A DNA stretch of 64,000 bases from Planctomycetota bacterium. Its GTDB lineage: Bacteria > Planctomycetota > JAJSAM01 > JAJVHW01. A program made the translations under genes and the position numbers. The first letter of the stretch is position 1; each line of letters opens with the position of its first letter. Below are positions 40,743-48,857 of the stretch, one piece after another. A model generated the notes under the pieces. It did no database searches. It saw only the letters and a program-made list of their open reading frames with translations, and was not told where the DNA came from. The DNA is taken from positions 1 to 64,000 of the forward strand of contig JAJFFG010000118.1 in the NCBI GenBank assembly GCA_021776825.1. Reading direction: 5' to 3'.

Positions 40743-41840
40743 ATGGAGTTCAAGAACCACGAGCTCGCCCCGTTCCCCGAGGGCAAGGTGCTCTACGAGC
40801 GTCGTCCCGTCCGCGATGCGAGCGGTGCGATCGTCGAGGGGCTGTACGCCGCCTGGATCATCCTCGACAACCAGAAGCAGCTGAACAGCTACGACACCGA
40901 CATGGTCAAGCAGGTGATCCTCGCGTTCCGACGCGCGGGCAACGAGCGCGATGTCGTCGCAGCCGTGTTCACCGGCGCGGGTAATCGCGCGTTCTGCACG
41001 GGCGGCAACACGAAGGAGTACGCCGAGTACTACGCCGGTCGTCCGGAGGAATACCTCCAGTACATGAAGCTGTTCAACGACATGGTCACGGCGATCCTCG
41101 AGTGCGACCGCCCGGTGGTCTGCCGCGTGAACGGAATGCGCATCGCCGGCGGTCAGGAGATCGGAATGGCGTGTGACTTCTCCGTGGCCAGCGACCTGGC
41201 GAACTTCGGCCAAGCGGGACCGAAGCACGGCAGCGCCCCCGACGGCGGCTCGACGGACTTCCTGCCGCTGCTCGTCGGCATGGAGCGAGCGATGGAGAGC
41301 CTCGCGCTCTGCGTCCCGTGGAGCGCCTACCGCGCGCTCGACTACGGACTCGTCACCGAGATCGTGCCCTGCCTGCGCGTCGACGGCGAGCTGGTCCCGA
41401 ACCCGTTCGTCACGACGGATCGCTACGTGGACGACCGCGGACGGCGCGTCTACGGCGAGTTCGTCGGGGGCTCCGCGCGTGTGGCGGCGAAGGAGACCAT
41501 GAAGCGCGGCACAGTCGATCTGACCCCGCTGGACGAGGCCGTCGACGGCCTCATCACCAAGCTGCTCCTGACGTTCCCCGGCTGCACCCAGAAAACGCTC
41601 CAGAGCGCGCGGAAGCACAAGCGCCATCACTGGGACGCCAACCGCGAGAGCAATCGCGCGTGGCTCGGCCTGAACATGATGACCGAGGCCCAGGCGGGCT
41701 TCCGGGCCTTCAACGAAGGTCCGCGCGGGCAGCGTGAGATCGACTTCATCGATCTCCGGCGCCGCCTCGCGAGCGGCCAGCGCTGGGACGAGGGCCTGAT
41801 CGACGACGTGCAGCCGCGCGCGGCCGGGGAGGCCTCATGA
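40743..41840 (+). CDS. oah: 6-oxocyclohex-1-ene-1-carbonyl-CoA hydrolase (ring-opening)
   Basis: The 365-residue crotonase-family protein carries the BamA/Oah signature (GNTKEYAEYYAGRPEEYLQY and the following KLFNDMV), which separates it from ordinary enoyl-CoA hydratases. It hydrates and hydrolytically opens the 6-oxocyclohexenoyl-CoA ring to give 3-hydroxypimelyl-CoA. ATG 40743 has AGGAG nine bases upstream and gives the usual start; ATG 40716, inside the repeat end, would add nine residues. It overlaps dch by four bases. Confidence 0.93.
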   Translation: MEFKNHELAPFPEGKVLYERRPVRDASGAIVEGLYAAWIILDNQKQLNSYDTDMVKQVILAFRRAGNERDVVAAVFTGAGNRAFCTGGNTKEYAEYYAGRPEEYLQYMKLFNDMVTAILECDRPVVCRVNGMRIAGGQEIGMACDFSVASDLANFGQAGPKHGSAPDGGSTDFLPLLVGMERAMESLALCVPWSAYRALDYGLVTEIVPCLRVDGELVPNPFVTTDRYVDDRGRRVYGEFVGGSARVAAKETMKRGTVDLTPLDEAVDGLITKLLLTFPGCTQKTLQSARKHKRHHWDANRESNRAWLGLNMMTEAQAGFRAFNEGPRGQREIDFIDLRRRLASGQRWDEGLIDDVQPRAAGEAS

Positions 41841-42613
41841 CCTCCGAAGCCCCACCGGTGCGCGCCGAGGAGACCCACGACGGTCGACGCCTGCGCATCA
41901 CTCTGGACGCGGGCCGCGGCAACGTCATCGATCGACGCGCTGCCGCCGCCCTCCTCGACATCCTGCGCACACGCACCAGCGGCCGGACGCTGTGCGCGAT
42001 CTCACTCGAGGCGGTCGGCTCGCACTTCTGCTTCGGAGCCTCCGTGCAGGAGCACGCTCCGGAGACGGCCGCAGAGCTACTCGGAGTGCTGCACGACGTC
42101 GTGCTCGCGATCGCATCTGCGCCGGTGCCCGTCGTTGCTGCGGTGCGTGGCGCGTGTCTCGGCGGAGGGTTGGAGCTGGTCCTCCCCTGCCACCGCATCG
42201 TGGCCGCACCCGGCACGCGCATCGGGCTGCCCGAGGTGACGCTCGGCATGTACGCGCCGGCGGGCAGCTTGCTGCTGCCCCAGCGAGTGCGACCGGGGCT
42301 CGCCGAAGAGATGCTCCTCGGCGGGCGACTCCTGACGGCCGAGGAGGCCTTGGTGGAGCACCTGGTCGACGAGCTGGCCGACGACGTCGAAGACGCAGCC
42401 ACGCGCTGGATCGAGCAACGGCTCTTGCCGCAGAGCGCGTCGGCCGTTCGCTTCGCGACGCGCGCAGCGCGTCACGGGCGTGCAGCGCGTCTCGAAACGG
42501 AGCTGCGCGCGCTGGAACGGAACTTCGTGGAAGAGCTGATGGCCACGGCCGACGCGCAGGAAGGCGTGCTCTCGTTCGTCGAGAAGCGCCGGCCCGTGTG
42601 GGTGGACGCCTAG
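41837..42613 (+). CDS. dch: Cyclohexa-1,5-diene-1-carbonyl-CoA hydratase
   Basis: The 258-residue crotonase-fold protein has the oxyanion-hole blocks (SHFCFGASVQEH and VRGACLGGGLELVLPCHR) and the family stretch VTLGMYAPAGSLLLP. Dch hydrates the dienoyl-CoA formed by benzoyl-CoA reductase. Its stop TAG is part of the CTAG at the left edge of the MITE-like element. Confidence 0.9.
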   Translation: MTSEAPPVRAEETHDGRRLRITLDAGRGNVIDRRAAAALLDILRTRTSGRTLCAISLEAVGSHFCFGASVQEHAPETAAELLGVLHDVVLAIASAPVPVVAAVRGACLGGGLELVLPCHRIVAAPGTRIGLPEVTLGMYAPAGSLLLPQRVRPGLAEEMLLGGRLLTAEEALVEHLVDELADDVEDAATRWIEQRLLPQSASAVRFATRAARHGRAARLETELRALERNFVEELMATADAQEGVLSFVEKRRPVWVDA

Positions 42614-42850
42614 CCCGGCCTATTCATGACGACTCACACACCTGAGCGGTCCAGATCGCCGAGCTCGGCGTTGCGCCTCCTCCGAGACGGAACGATGTCG
42701 CAGTCGTCGGCGCGCCTTGATCTCGACGATCTGTCCTCGCTCAGGACGGGCCACTCAGCGCGTGCCGTGGCCCCCGCATCCAGGCTGCTCCTGTACTCCG
42801 CGACGACGGTCGTCACGGAGTGCGCGAGCCTCATGAATAGGTCGGGCTAG
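42610..42850. repeat. MITE-like element, complete copy 2
   Basis: The element spans 42614-42846 (233 bp) between two CTAG tetramers. Its ends are inverted repeats: TAGCCCGGCCTATTCATGA at 42611 and TCATGAATAGGTCGGGCTA at 42831, with one mismatch in 19. It matches copy 1 over 220 bp. It carries no transposase. It interrupts an otherwise gap-free operon and supplies the dch stop codon. CTAG on both sides may be a 4-bp target duplication. Confidence 0.85.
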
Positions 42851-42861
42851 TGCCAGGACCG

Positions 42862-42906
42862 GACGTTGCAGAATCTGACATTGCAGGGCCAGACGTTGCA
42901 GGGAGG
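42862..42906. repeat. Three 15-bp tandem repeats before bcrC
   Basis: GACGTTGCA, GACATTGCA and GACGTTGCA begin at 42862, 42877 and 42892, exactly 15 bp apart. The last unit runs into the GGAGG ribosome site of bcrC. They could be regulator sites or affect translation. Confidence 0.6.
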
Positions 42907-42915
42907 AAAACGGCG

Positions 42916-44082
42916 ATGACGCGCACGTGCCAGGAGATCGCCGCCTACTCGGAGCGGCTCTACTACGACCTCGAGTTCGGATCGTGCAAGGCGTGGAAGG
43001 AAGACGGCGGCGGGCACTGCGTCGGCTACATGCCGGTGTACGCACCACGCGAGGTCATCCACGCGGCCGGCGCAATGCCGGTCGGGATCGTCGGAGCCGG
43101 CGACTGGCTCGAGGTGATCCGCGGCGACGCGTACTACCAGAGCTACCTCTGCCACATCCCGCGCAGCACGGTCGACCTCGCGGTCACGGGGCGTCTGGAG
43201 TTCCTCGACGGGATGCTCTTCCCGTCCACCTGCGACGTCATCCGCAACCTCTCCGGGATGTGGCAGATGCTGCGTCCAGAGACGTACTCGCGCTACGTCG
43301 ACGTGCCGCAGAACTTCGATCCAGAGATCGGTGGCCGCTTCTGGGAGCACGAGCTCCGCGAGTTGGCACGCGAGCTCGGCGAGGTGACGGGAACCGAGGT
43401 CACCGACGCACGCCTGCGAGCTTCGATCAAGCTGTTCGACGAGAACCGCGCGGTGGTCAACGAGATGTACGCACTGCGCCGCGACCAGCCGCACCGCGCG
43501 CCCACGTCCGAGGTGTACCTCGTGCTCCGCGCGGGAAACGTCGTCGACGTCGAGACCCACACGGCGCTCGTCCGCGAGTACATCGACACGGCGAAGGCCA
43601 CCGACCGGCCGGACATGGACAACAGCCGCGTCGTGATCGTCGGCACCTTCTGCGAGCAGCCCCCACTGGGACTGATCAAGTCGATCGAGCGGAGCGGATG
43701 CTTCGTCGTCGACGACGACATGCTGCTCGTCTCGCGCTGGTTCACGGCCGATCCCGCGCCCGACGGCGATCCGTTCGGCGCCCTCGCGCGGGCGTTCGTC
43801 GATCACACGGTGCCAACGGCCGTCATGTACTCACCGACGTCCGGACGCGGCAAGGCGCTCGTCGAGCGCGTGCGGCGTGCCCGCGCGGAGGGCGTGATCT
43901 TCGCCGCGCCGTCGTTCTGCGTCCCCGCGCTCCTCGACCAGCCGATGCTCGTCGCGGAGCTCGACCGCGAAGGCATCCCCTACACGGCCTTCAAGTACTC
44001 CGAGAACACCGGTCAGTTCGGGCCCATCCGCGAGCAGACCGGGACCTTCGCCGACACCATGAAGCTCTGGAGCGCAGCATGA
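42916..44082 (+). CDS. bcrC: Class I benzoyl-CoA reductase subunit BcrC
   Basis: The 388-residue protein belongs to the HgdB/BcrB-BcrC family of substrate-binding subunits. It has cysteines for a [4Fe-4S] cluster in blocks such as YLCHIPRSTVDLA and LFPSTCDVIRNLSGMWQ. With BcrB it holds the clusters that pass electrons to benzoyl-CoA. ATG 42916 has GGAGG nine bases upstream; the frame is open further but only through repeats. Length equals Thauera-type BcrC. Confidence 0.93.
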   Translation: MTRTCQEIAAYSERLYYDLEFGSCKAWKEDGGGHCVGYMPVYAPREVIHAAGAMPVGIVGAGDWLEVIRGDAYYQSYLCHIPRSTVDLAVTGRLEFLDGMLFPSTCDVIRNLSGMWQMLRPETYSRYVDVPQNFDPEIGGRFWEHELRELARELGEVTGTEVTDARLRASIKLFDENRAVVNEMYALRRDQPHRAPTSEVYLVLRAGNVVDVETHTALVREYIDTAKATDRPDMDNSRVVIVGTFCEQPPLGLIKSIERSGCFVVDDDMLLVSRWFTADPAPDGDPFGALARAFVDHTVPTAVMYSPTSGRGKALVERVRRARAEGVIFAAPSFCVPALLDQPMLVAELDREGIPYTAFKYSENTGQFGPIREQTGTFADTMKLWSAA

Positions 44083-45455
44083 CCCCCGCACCGTCAGTCC
44101 CTCCTACACCGGCTGTTCCTTCCGCTCCGTCTGTTCCTCCCGCTCCGGGGATGGCTCCGCGCCGCCCTGACGTCGACCCCACCGCCGCGGTGAAGGACCG
44201 CAGCATGCAGCGGCAGAAGGAGCTGATCGCCAGCTACTACGATCGGCTGGCGGCCGTTCCTGAGACGGGCGAGAAGACCGTCGCCACGTTCGTGCCCGGC
44301 AACCTCACGGAGCTCCTGCTGTCGTTCGACATCGTCCCGATCCTGCCCGAGATCAACGCCCTGCAGTCCGGCATGCGGCAGAAGTCAGCTGGCTACATCA
44401 ACGAAGCGGAGCGGATGGGCCACTCCGAGGACGTCTGTACGTACGTGAAGTGCGACGTCGGGATGCTCGCCGGGGGCAACATCGGCCCGACCGGCAAGAT
44501 CCTGCCCGCCGCCGACATGTTGCTGCTGAGCTACACGGGCTGCTTCACGTTCATGAAGTGGTTCGAGCTCCTCCGCGAGGAGTACAAGTGCCCGACGGTG
44601 TTCCTCCAGACGCCCTACCAGGCGCGCGGAGAGGTCACGCCGGAGATGCGGCAGTACATGATCGAGCAGCTGAAGAAGGTGGTCATCCCCTCCCTCGAAC
44701 AGCTCACCGGGAAGAAGTTCGACATCGACCGTCTGCGCGAGGCGTTGACGCTATCGGCGCGCGCAGAGGACGACCTCGTCGCCGTGCTCGAGTCGGCGAA
44801 GCATCGCCCGTCGCCGATCGACTCGTACTTCGGCGGCGTCTACTACATCGGCCCGATCTTCACCGCGTTCCGCGGCACGCAAGAGGGCTGCGACTACTAC
44901 GCGATGCTGCGCAAGGAGGTCGAGCAGCGCATCGCCGACGGGCGCGGCCCCACGACGCCGGAGGGCGACCTCGAGGACGAACGCTTCCGACTCGTCGTCG
45001 AAGGCCCGCCCAACTGGACCAACTTCCGCGAGTTCTGGAAGATGTTCTACGACGAGGGCGCCGTCGTTGTCGCCAGCACCTACACGAAGGTGGGCGGACT
45101 GTACGACCGGGGCTTCCGCCACGACCCGTCCGATCCGCTCGGCACGCTCGCCGACTACTGCCTCGGCTGTTACACGAACCTCTCGCTCCCGAAGCGCGTC
45201 GAGCTGCTCTCCGACTACGTCAACGAGTACGAGGCGGACGGCTTCCTCATCAACTCGGTGAAGAGCTGCGCGAGCTTCAGCGCCGGGCAGCTCCTGATCC
45301 TGCGCGAGGTCGAGGAGCGCACCGGCCGCGCCGGCGGGTTCATCGAGAGCGACCTCGTCGACCCGCGCTACTTCAGCGGCGCGAACATCAAGAACCGCAT
45401 CGAGAGCTACCTGCAGATGGTGGACCAGAAGCGGTCCGCGGGAGTGACGTCATGA
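44079..45455 (+). CDS. bcrB: Class I benzoyl-CoA reductase subunit BcrB
   Basis: The 458-residue protein is the BcrC partner, with family blocks DVCTYVKCDVGMLAGGN, LLLSYTGCFTFMKWFELL and YCLGCYTNLSLPKRVELL. It forms the active-site half of the enzyme with BcrC. The first 25 or so residues are an extra Pro/Ser-rich tract (PSVPPTPAVPSAPSVPP) not expected in the family. The start overlaps bcrC by four bases. Confidence 0.93.
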   Translation: MTPAPSVPPTPAVPSAPSVPPAPGMAPRRPDVDPTAAVKDRSMQRQKELIASYYDRLAAVPETGEKTVATFVPGNLTELLLSFDIVPILPEINALQSGMRQKSAGYINEAERMGHSEDVCTYVKCDVGMLAGGNIGPTGKILPAADMLLLSYTGCFTFMKWFELLREEYKCPTVFLQTPYQARGEVTPEMRQYMIEQLKKVVIPSLEQLTGKKFDIDRLREALTLSARAEDDLVAVLESAKHRPSPIDSYFGGVYYIGPIFTAFRGTQEGCDYYAMLRKEVEQRIADGRGPTTPEGDLEDERFRLVVEGPPNWTNFREFWKMFYDEGAVVVASTYTKVGGLYDRGFRHDPSDPLGTLADYCLGCYTNLSLPKRVELLSDYVNEYEADGFLINSVKSCASFSAGQLLILREVEERTGRAGGFIESDLVDPRYFSGANIKNRIESYLQMVDQKRSAGVTS

Positions 45456-46789
45456 AGTGCTTCGTCGGGATCGACCTGGGATCGACGACCTCGAAGGCGG
45501 TCGTCCTGGACGAGGATGGCCGCATCCTCGGGCGCGGCATCACGAACAGCCGCAGCAACTACGAGCTCGCGAGCGCCGTCGCGCGCACGGAGGCGTACGT
45601 CACGTCGCGCTTCACGATCTTCGGACGCGAGCTCGACGAGCGGCTCGCGAGTCATCCTTCGTCGGATCGCGAGCGCGTTGCCGAGGCGCTGCGCCGCAGC
45701 TTCCGCCTGCAGCAGTACCTGCGGCAGCTCGACACGCTCGAGGCGTTTGTCCACGAGGAGCTCGAGAACCGCCGCTACGCCTCGGTCCGCGACGAGGCGG
45801 CGCCGCGCCTGGTCACAGTGCTAGCGCAGTTGCGCGACGTGGCGACGCGTCACTTCGCCGCGGGGGCGAAGCGCAAGAGCGACTTCTTCCGAGACCTCGC
45901 CGGAGCGGACTTCCAGGAGGCCGCCGAGGAACACTCCGACCCGATACTCGCACCGTTCGGCATGCTCGTCTCGCTGTACGACAAGGCGATCCTGCGCGTC
46001 GAGAACGAACAGCTCGAGCTCGGCTTCGAAGCCAACATCGGGCCGGCTCTGGAGCGCGCACTCGACGAGGGTGACGTGGGGCTGCGCGATCCAGCGCGCC
46101 TCGCCGCCGAGGCCGCCGCCGCGGCGCCGCTCGACGAGGTGCGAGCCGTCGGAACCGGCTACGGCCGAGCACGACTCCCGTTCCCGCGCGACCAGATCCG
46201 CAGCGAGATCCTCTGTCACGGGCTGGGTGCCCACGCGATGTTCCCGAACACGCGGACGGTGCTCGACATCGGCGGTCAGGATACGAAGGCGATCCAAGTG
46301 GACTCCGCCGGCATCGTCACCGGCTTCCAGATGAACGACCGTTGCGCGGCCGGGTGTGGACGCTATCTGGGGTACATCGCCGACGAGATGAACCTTGGTC
46401 TGCACGAGCTGGGACCGCTGGCTCAGAAGAGCACGCGCCGCGTCCGCATCTCGTCGACGTGCACGGTGTTCGCCGGCGCAGAGCTGCGCGAGCGGCTGGC
46501 TCTCGGCGAGCGCCGCGAAGACATCCTGGCCGGGCTCCACCGCTCCATCGTGCTGCGGGCGATGAGCCTGCTCGCGCGGTCCGGCGGCGTCGACGACGAG
46601 TTCACGTTCACAGGTGGCGTCGCGAACAACGCCGCGGCCGTGGACGCGCTGCGCGCCCTCGTCGCGGAGAACTACGGCGAGCGCACTCTGAACATCTCAC
46701 CGGACTCGATCTACACCGGCGCGCTCGGTGCGGCGCTGTTCGCGCTGCGCGACGTGCAACACGGCTCACTCGTGGAGGTGGCGGCATGA
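45452..46789 (+). CDS. bcrA: Class I benzoyl-CoA reductase ATPase subunit BcrA
   Basis: The 445-residue ASKHA-fold activator has the phosphate loop GIDLGSTTSKAVVLD near residue 6 and a second loop LDIGGQDTKAIQVD. The cysteines for the bridging [4Fe-4S] cluster are in NDRCAAGCGRYL and SSTCTVFAGAEL. It couples ATP hydrolysis to low-potential electron transfer. The size matches Thauera/Rhodopseudomonas BcrA/BadF, not the shorter HgdC activators. It overlaps bcrB and bcrD by four bases each. Confidence 0.95.
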   Translation: MKCFVGIDLGSTTSKAVVLDEDGRILGRGITNSRSNYELASAVARTEAYVTSRFTIFGRELDERLASHPSSDRERVAEALRRSFRLQQYLRQLDTLEAFVHEELENRRYASVRDEAAPRLVTVLAQLRDVATRHFAAGAKRKSDFFRDLAGADFQEAAEEHSDPILAPFGMLVSLYDKAILRVENEQLELGFEANIGPALERALDEGDVGLRDPARLAAEAAAAAPLDEVRAVGTGYGRARLPFPRDQIRSEILCHGLGAHAMFPNTRTVLDIGGQDTKAIQVDSAGIVTGFQMNDRCAAGCGRYLGYIADEMNLGLHELGPLAQKSTRRVRISSTCTVFAGAELRERLALGERREDILAGLHRSIVLRAMSLLARSGGVDDEFTFTGGVANNAAAVDALRALVAENYGERTLNISPDSIYTGALGAALFALRDVQHGSLVEVAA

Positions 46790-47613
46790 TCATCGCAGGT
46801 GGAATCGACGTCGGATCTTCGACGGTCAAGGCGGCGGTCGTCCGCACGGACAACGCCGGGAACGACGAACTGCTTGGATCACACGTCGAGCGCCTTCGTC
46901 GCCGCGATCCGCGCCACGTGATCGACTCCGTCTGGAGCGTGGCCAAGCAGCAGGCCGGCCTGACGAGCGACCAGATCGAGTACGTCGCGAGCACCGGCGA
47001 TGGTGAGCTGGTCGAGTTCCGGCGCGGCCACTTCTACTCCATGACCACACATGCTCGCGGCGCCAAGTTCCTGGTGCCGGAGACGACGCTGATCCTGGAC
47101 GCGGGGGCACTGCACGCCCGCTGTATCCACATCGACGCGCGGGCGAAGCCGTTGGGTTATCGCATGACGAGTCAGTGCGCTTCCGGCAGCGGCCAGTTCC
47201 TCGAGAACATCGCGCGCTACCTTGGCGTCGCACTGGACGAGGTCGGTCCTCTGTCGCTGGAGTCGCGCAACCCCGAGGTGTGCAGCTCCATCTGCGCCGT
47301 GCTCTCCGAGACCGACGTCATCAACATGGTCAGCCGTGGCATCGCGACGTCGGACATCCTGAAGGGCATCCACCTCAGCATGGCCGGGCGCTTCGCACGG
47401 CTCGTGCGCAACCTCGCTTCAGAGGGCATGCTGACGTTCACAGGCGGGCTTGCCGCAGACGTCGGTCTCCTCCAGGCAACGCGCGAGGAGCTCGAGAAGG
47501 CCGGTGTGAACATCCCGGTAGCGAGCCATCCCCAGTCCATCCTCGCCGGTGCGATCGGCGCCGGGCTGTGGGGCGCGTTCCGACACGAGAAGCTCTTGGC
47601 GCGAGCCTCATGA
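46786..47613 (+). CDS. bcrD: Class I benzoyl-CoA reductase ATPase subunit BcrD
   Basis: The 275-residue ATPase partner of BcrA has GIDVGSSTVKAAVV at the start, LDAGALHARCIHID, and cluster cysteines in TSQCASGSGQFLENIARYLG and CSSICAVLSETD. BcrA and BcrD form the heterodimeric reductase activator. The last codons (Arg-Ala-Ser-stop) coincide with a single right end of the dispersed repeat. Confidence 0.95.
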   Translation: MIIAGGIDVGSSTVKAAVVRTDNAGNDELLGSHVERLRRRDPRHVIDSVWSVAKQQAGLTSDQIEYVASTGDGELVEFRRGHFYSMTTHARGAKFLVPETTLILDAGALHARCIHIDARAKPLGYRMTSQCASGSGQFLENIARYLGVALDEVGPLSLESRNPEVCSSICAVLSETDVINMVSRGIATSDILKGIHLSMAGRFARLVRNLASEGMLTFTGGLAADVGLLQATREELEKAGVNIPVASHPQSILAGAIGAGLWGAFRHEKLLARAS

Positions 47614-47627
47614 ATAGGCCGGACCAG
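47604..47627. repeat. Single right end of the dispersed repeat at the bcrD-SDR junction
   Basis: GCGAGCCTCATGAATAGG is identical to the last part of the complete element at 42823-42841, and CCGGACCAG follows instead of TCGGGCTAG. It supplies the bcrD stop codon. No body of the element is present. Confidence 0.7.
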
Positions 47628-47629
47628 TG

Positions 47630-48334
47630 ATGCTCGACCAGGCCATTGCCATCGTGACGGGCGCCGCATCGGGAATCGGCGCGGCCGTGACCGAGGATCT
47701 GCGCTCACGCGGTGTGCGCGTCGCAGGCCTGGATCTCGCCCCCACCACGATGTGTGATCTGTTCGTCGAGTGCGACGTCGGCGACGAGGAGTCGGTGCGA
47801 TCCGCGACGCTGCAGATCGTCACGACGCTCGGTCCGCCGACGCTCGCCGTCCACGCCGCAGGAATCGCCCGCGACGGCATGCACTGGAAGCTCGACCACG
47901 CGGATTGGGACGCCGTCCTGCGCGTCAACCTCACCGGCGCGTTCCACGTGCTGCGCGCGCTCACGCCCCACATCCGGGCCGCGAGCGGTGGCAGCATCGT
48001 GCTCGTCGGCAGCATCAACGGTGATCGCGGCAAGCTCGGCCAGACGGCGTACGCGGCCAGCAAGGCGGGCCTCGTCGGGCTGGCGCGTTCGGCCGCGCGG
48101 GAGCTCGGACGCTTCGACGGCCGCGTCAACGTGGTGGCTCCCGGGATGGTGCGGACACCGATGGTCGCGGCGCTCAGCGAGGAGTGGCGCGAACGCGCTG
48201 CCGCAGAGTCCGTGCTCGGCCGAATCGCGGAACCCGAGGACGTCGCGCGCGTCATCGGGTTCCTGCTGTCGGACGACGCCCGGCACGTGACCGGGCAGGT
48301 GCTCGCCGTGGACGGCGGGCAGGCGATGCGCTGA
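47630..48334 (+). CDS. Short-chain dehydrogenase/reductase
   Basis: The 234-residue classical SDR has the TGAASGIG cofactor motif (10-17), NLTGAFHVLRAL, a catalytic serine in VLVGSINGDRG and the YAASK tyrosine-lysine pair. It could be a 3-hydroxyacyl-CoA dehydrogenase or 3-oxoacyl-(ACP) reductase acting after ring opening, but the substrate cannot be told from sequence. It follows bcrD by 16 bp and is probably in the same operon. Confidence 0.85.
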   Translation: MLDQAIAIVTGAASGIGAAVTEDLRSRGVRVAGLDLAPTTMCDLFVECDVGDEESVRSATLQIVTTLGPPTLAVHAAGIARDGMHWKLDHADWDAVLRVNLTGAFHVLRALTPHIRAASGGSIVLVGSINGDRGKLGQTAYAASKAGLVGLARSAARELGRFDGRVNVVAPGMVRTPMVAALSEEWRERAAAESVLGRIAEPEDVARVIGFLLSDDARHVTGQVLAVDGGQAMR

Positions 48335-48362
48335 TGAATGACCGACGCAACGAGGAGGAAGC

Positions 48363-48842
48363 ATGACGGCGTTCGAGATGGACACGACCGGGACCGAGTC
48401 GGCGGATGCCGTGACGGTACGTCAGCTCGCAGCGGAGGATCTGGCCGCCGTGGTGCGCATCGACGCGGCGGCGATGGGCCGGGCGCGGGAGGAGTACTAC
48501 CGCGCCAAATTCGACCAGGCGTTGGAGCAGTCCGGGCCGAAGACGAGTCTGGTCGCCGAGATCGACGTTCACCCCGTCGGCTTCCTGCTGGGACGCGTGT
48601 ACTACGGCGAGTTCGGGCAGGCCGAACCGGTGGCCGTGATCGACTCGGTGGGCGTGGACCCGCCGTTCCGTGGTCGTCATGTGGGCCAGGACCTGCTCCG
48701 ACAACTCATGATGAACCTTGGCGCGCTCCACGTGGAGCGGGTGCAGACACAGGTCGACTGGGAGCAGCTGGACCTGTTGCACTTCCTGCGGCGCGAGGGG
48801 TTCGTCCCGGCGCCCCGCTTCTGCTTGGAGCGTCGCCTCTGA
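48363..48842 (+). CDS. GNAT-family N-acetyltransferase
   Basis: The 159-residue protein has the acetyl-CoA binding block VIDSVGVDPPFRGRHVGQDL then LLRQLMMNL, with the R/Q-x-x-G-x-G/A type loop. The ATG is preceded by GAGGAAG. GNAT enzymes acetylate small molecules or lysines. In Rhodopseudomonas, lysine acetylation controls acyl-CoA ligases of benzoate breakdown, so a regulatory role in this operon is possible but unproven. Confidence 0.8.
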   Translation: MTAFEMDTTGTESADAVTVRQLAAEDLAAVVRIDAAAMGRAREEYYRAKFDQALEQSGPKTSLVAEIDVHPVGFLLGRVYYGEFGQAEPVAVIDSVGVDPPFRGRHVGQDLLRQLMMNLGALHVERVQTQVDWEQLDLLHFLRREGFVPAPRFCLERRL

Positions 48843-48857
48843 GGTAGTCGTGATCCG

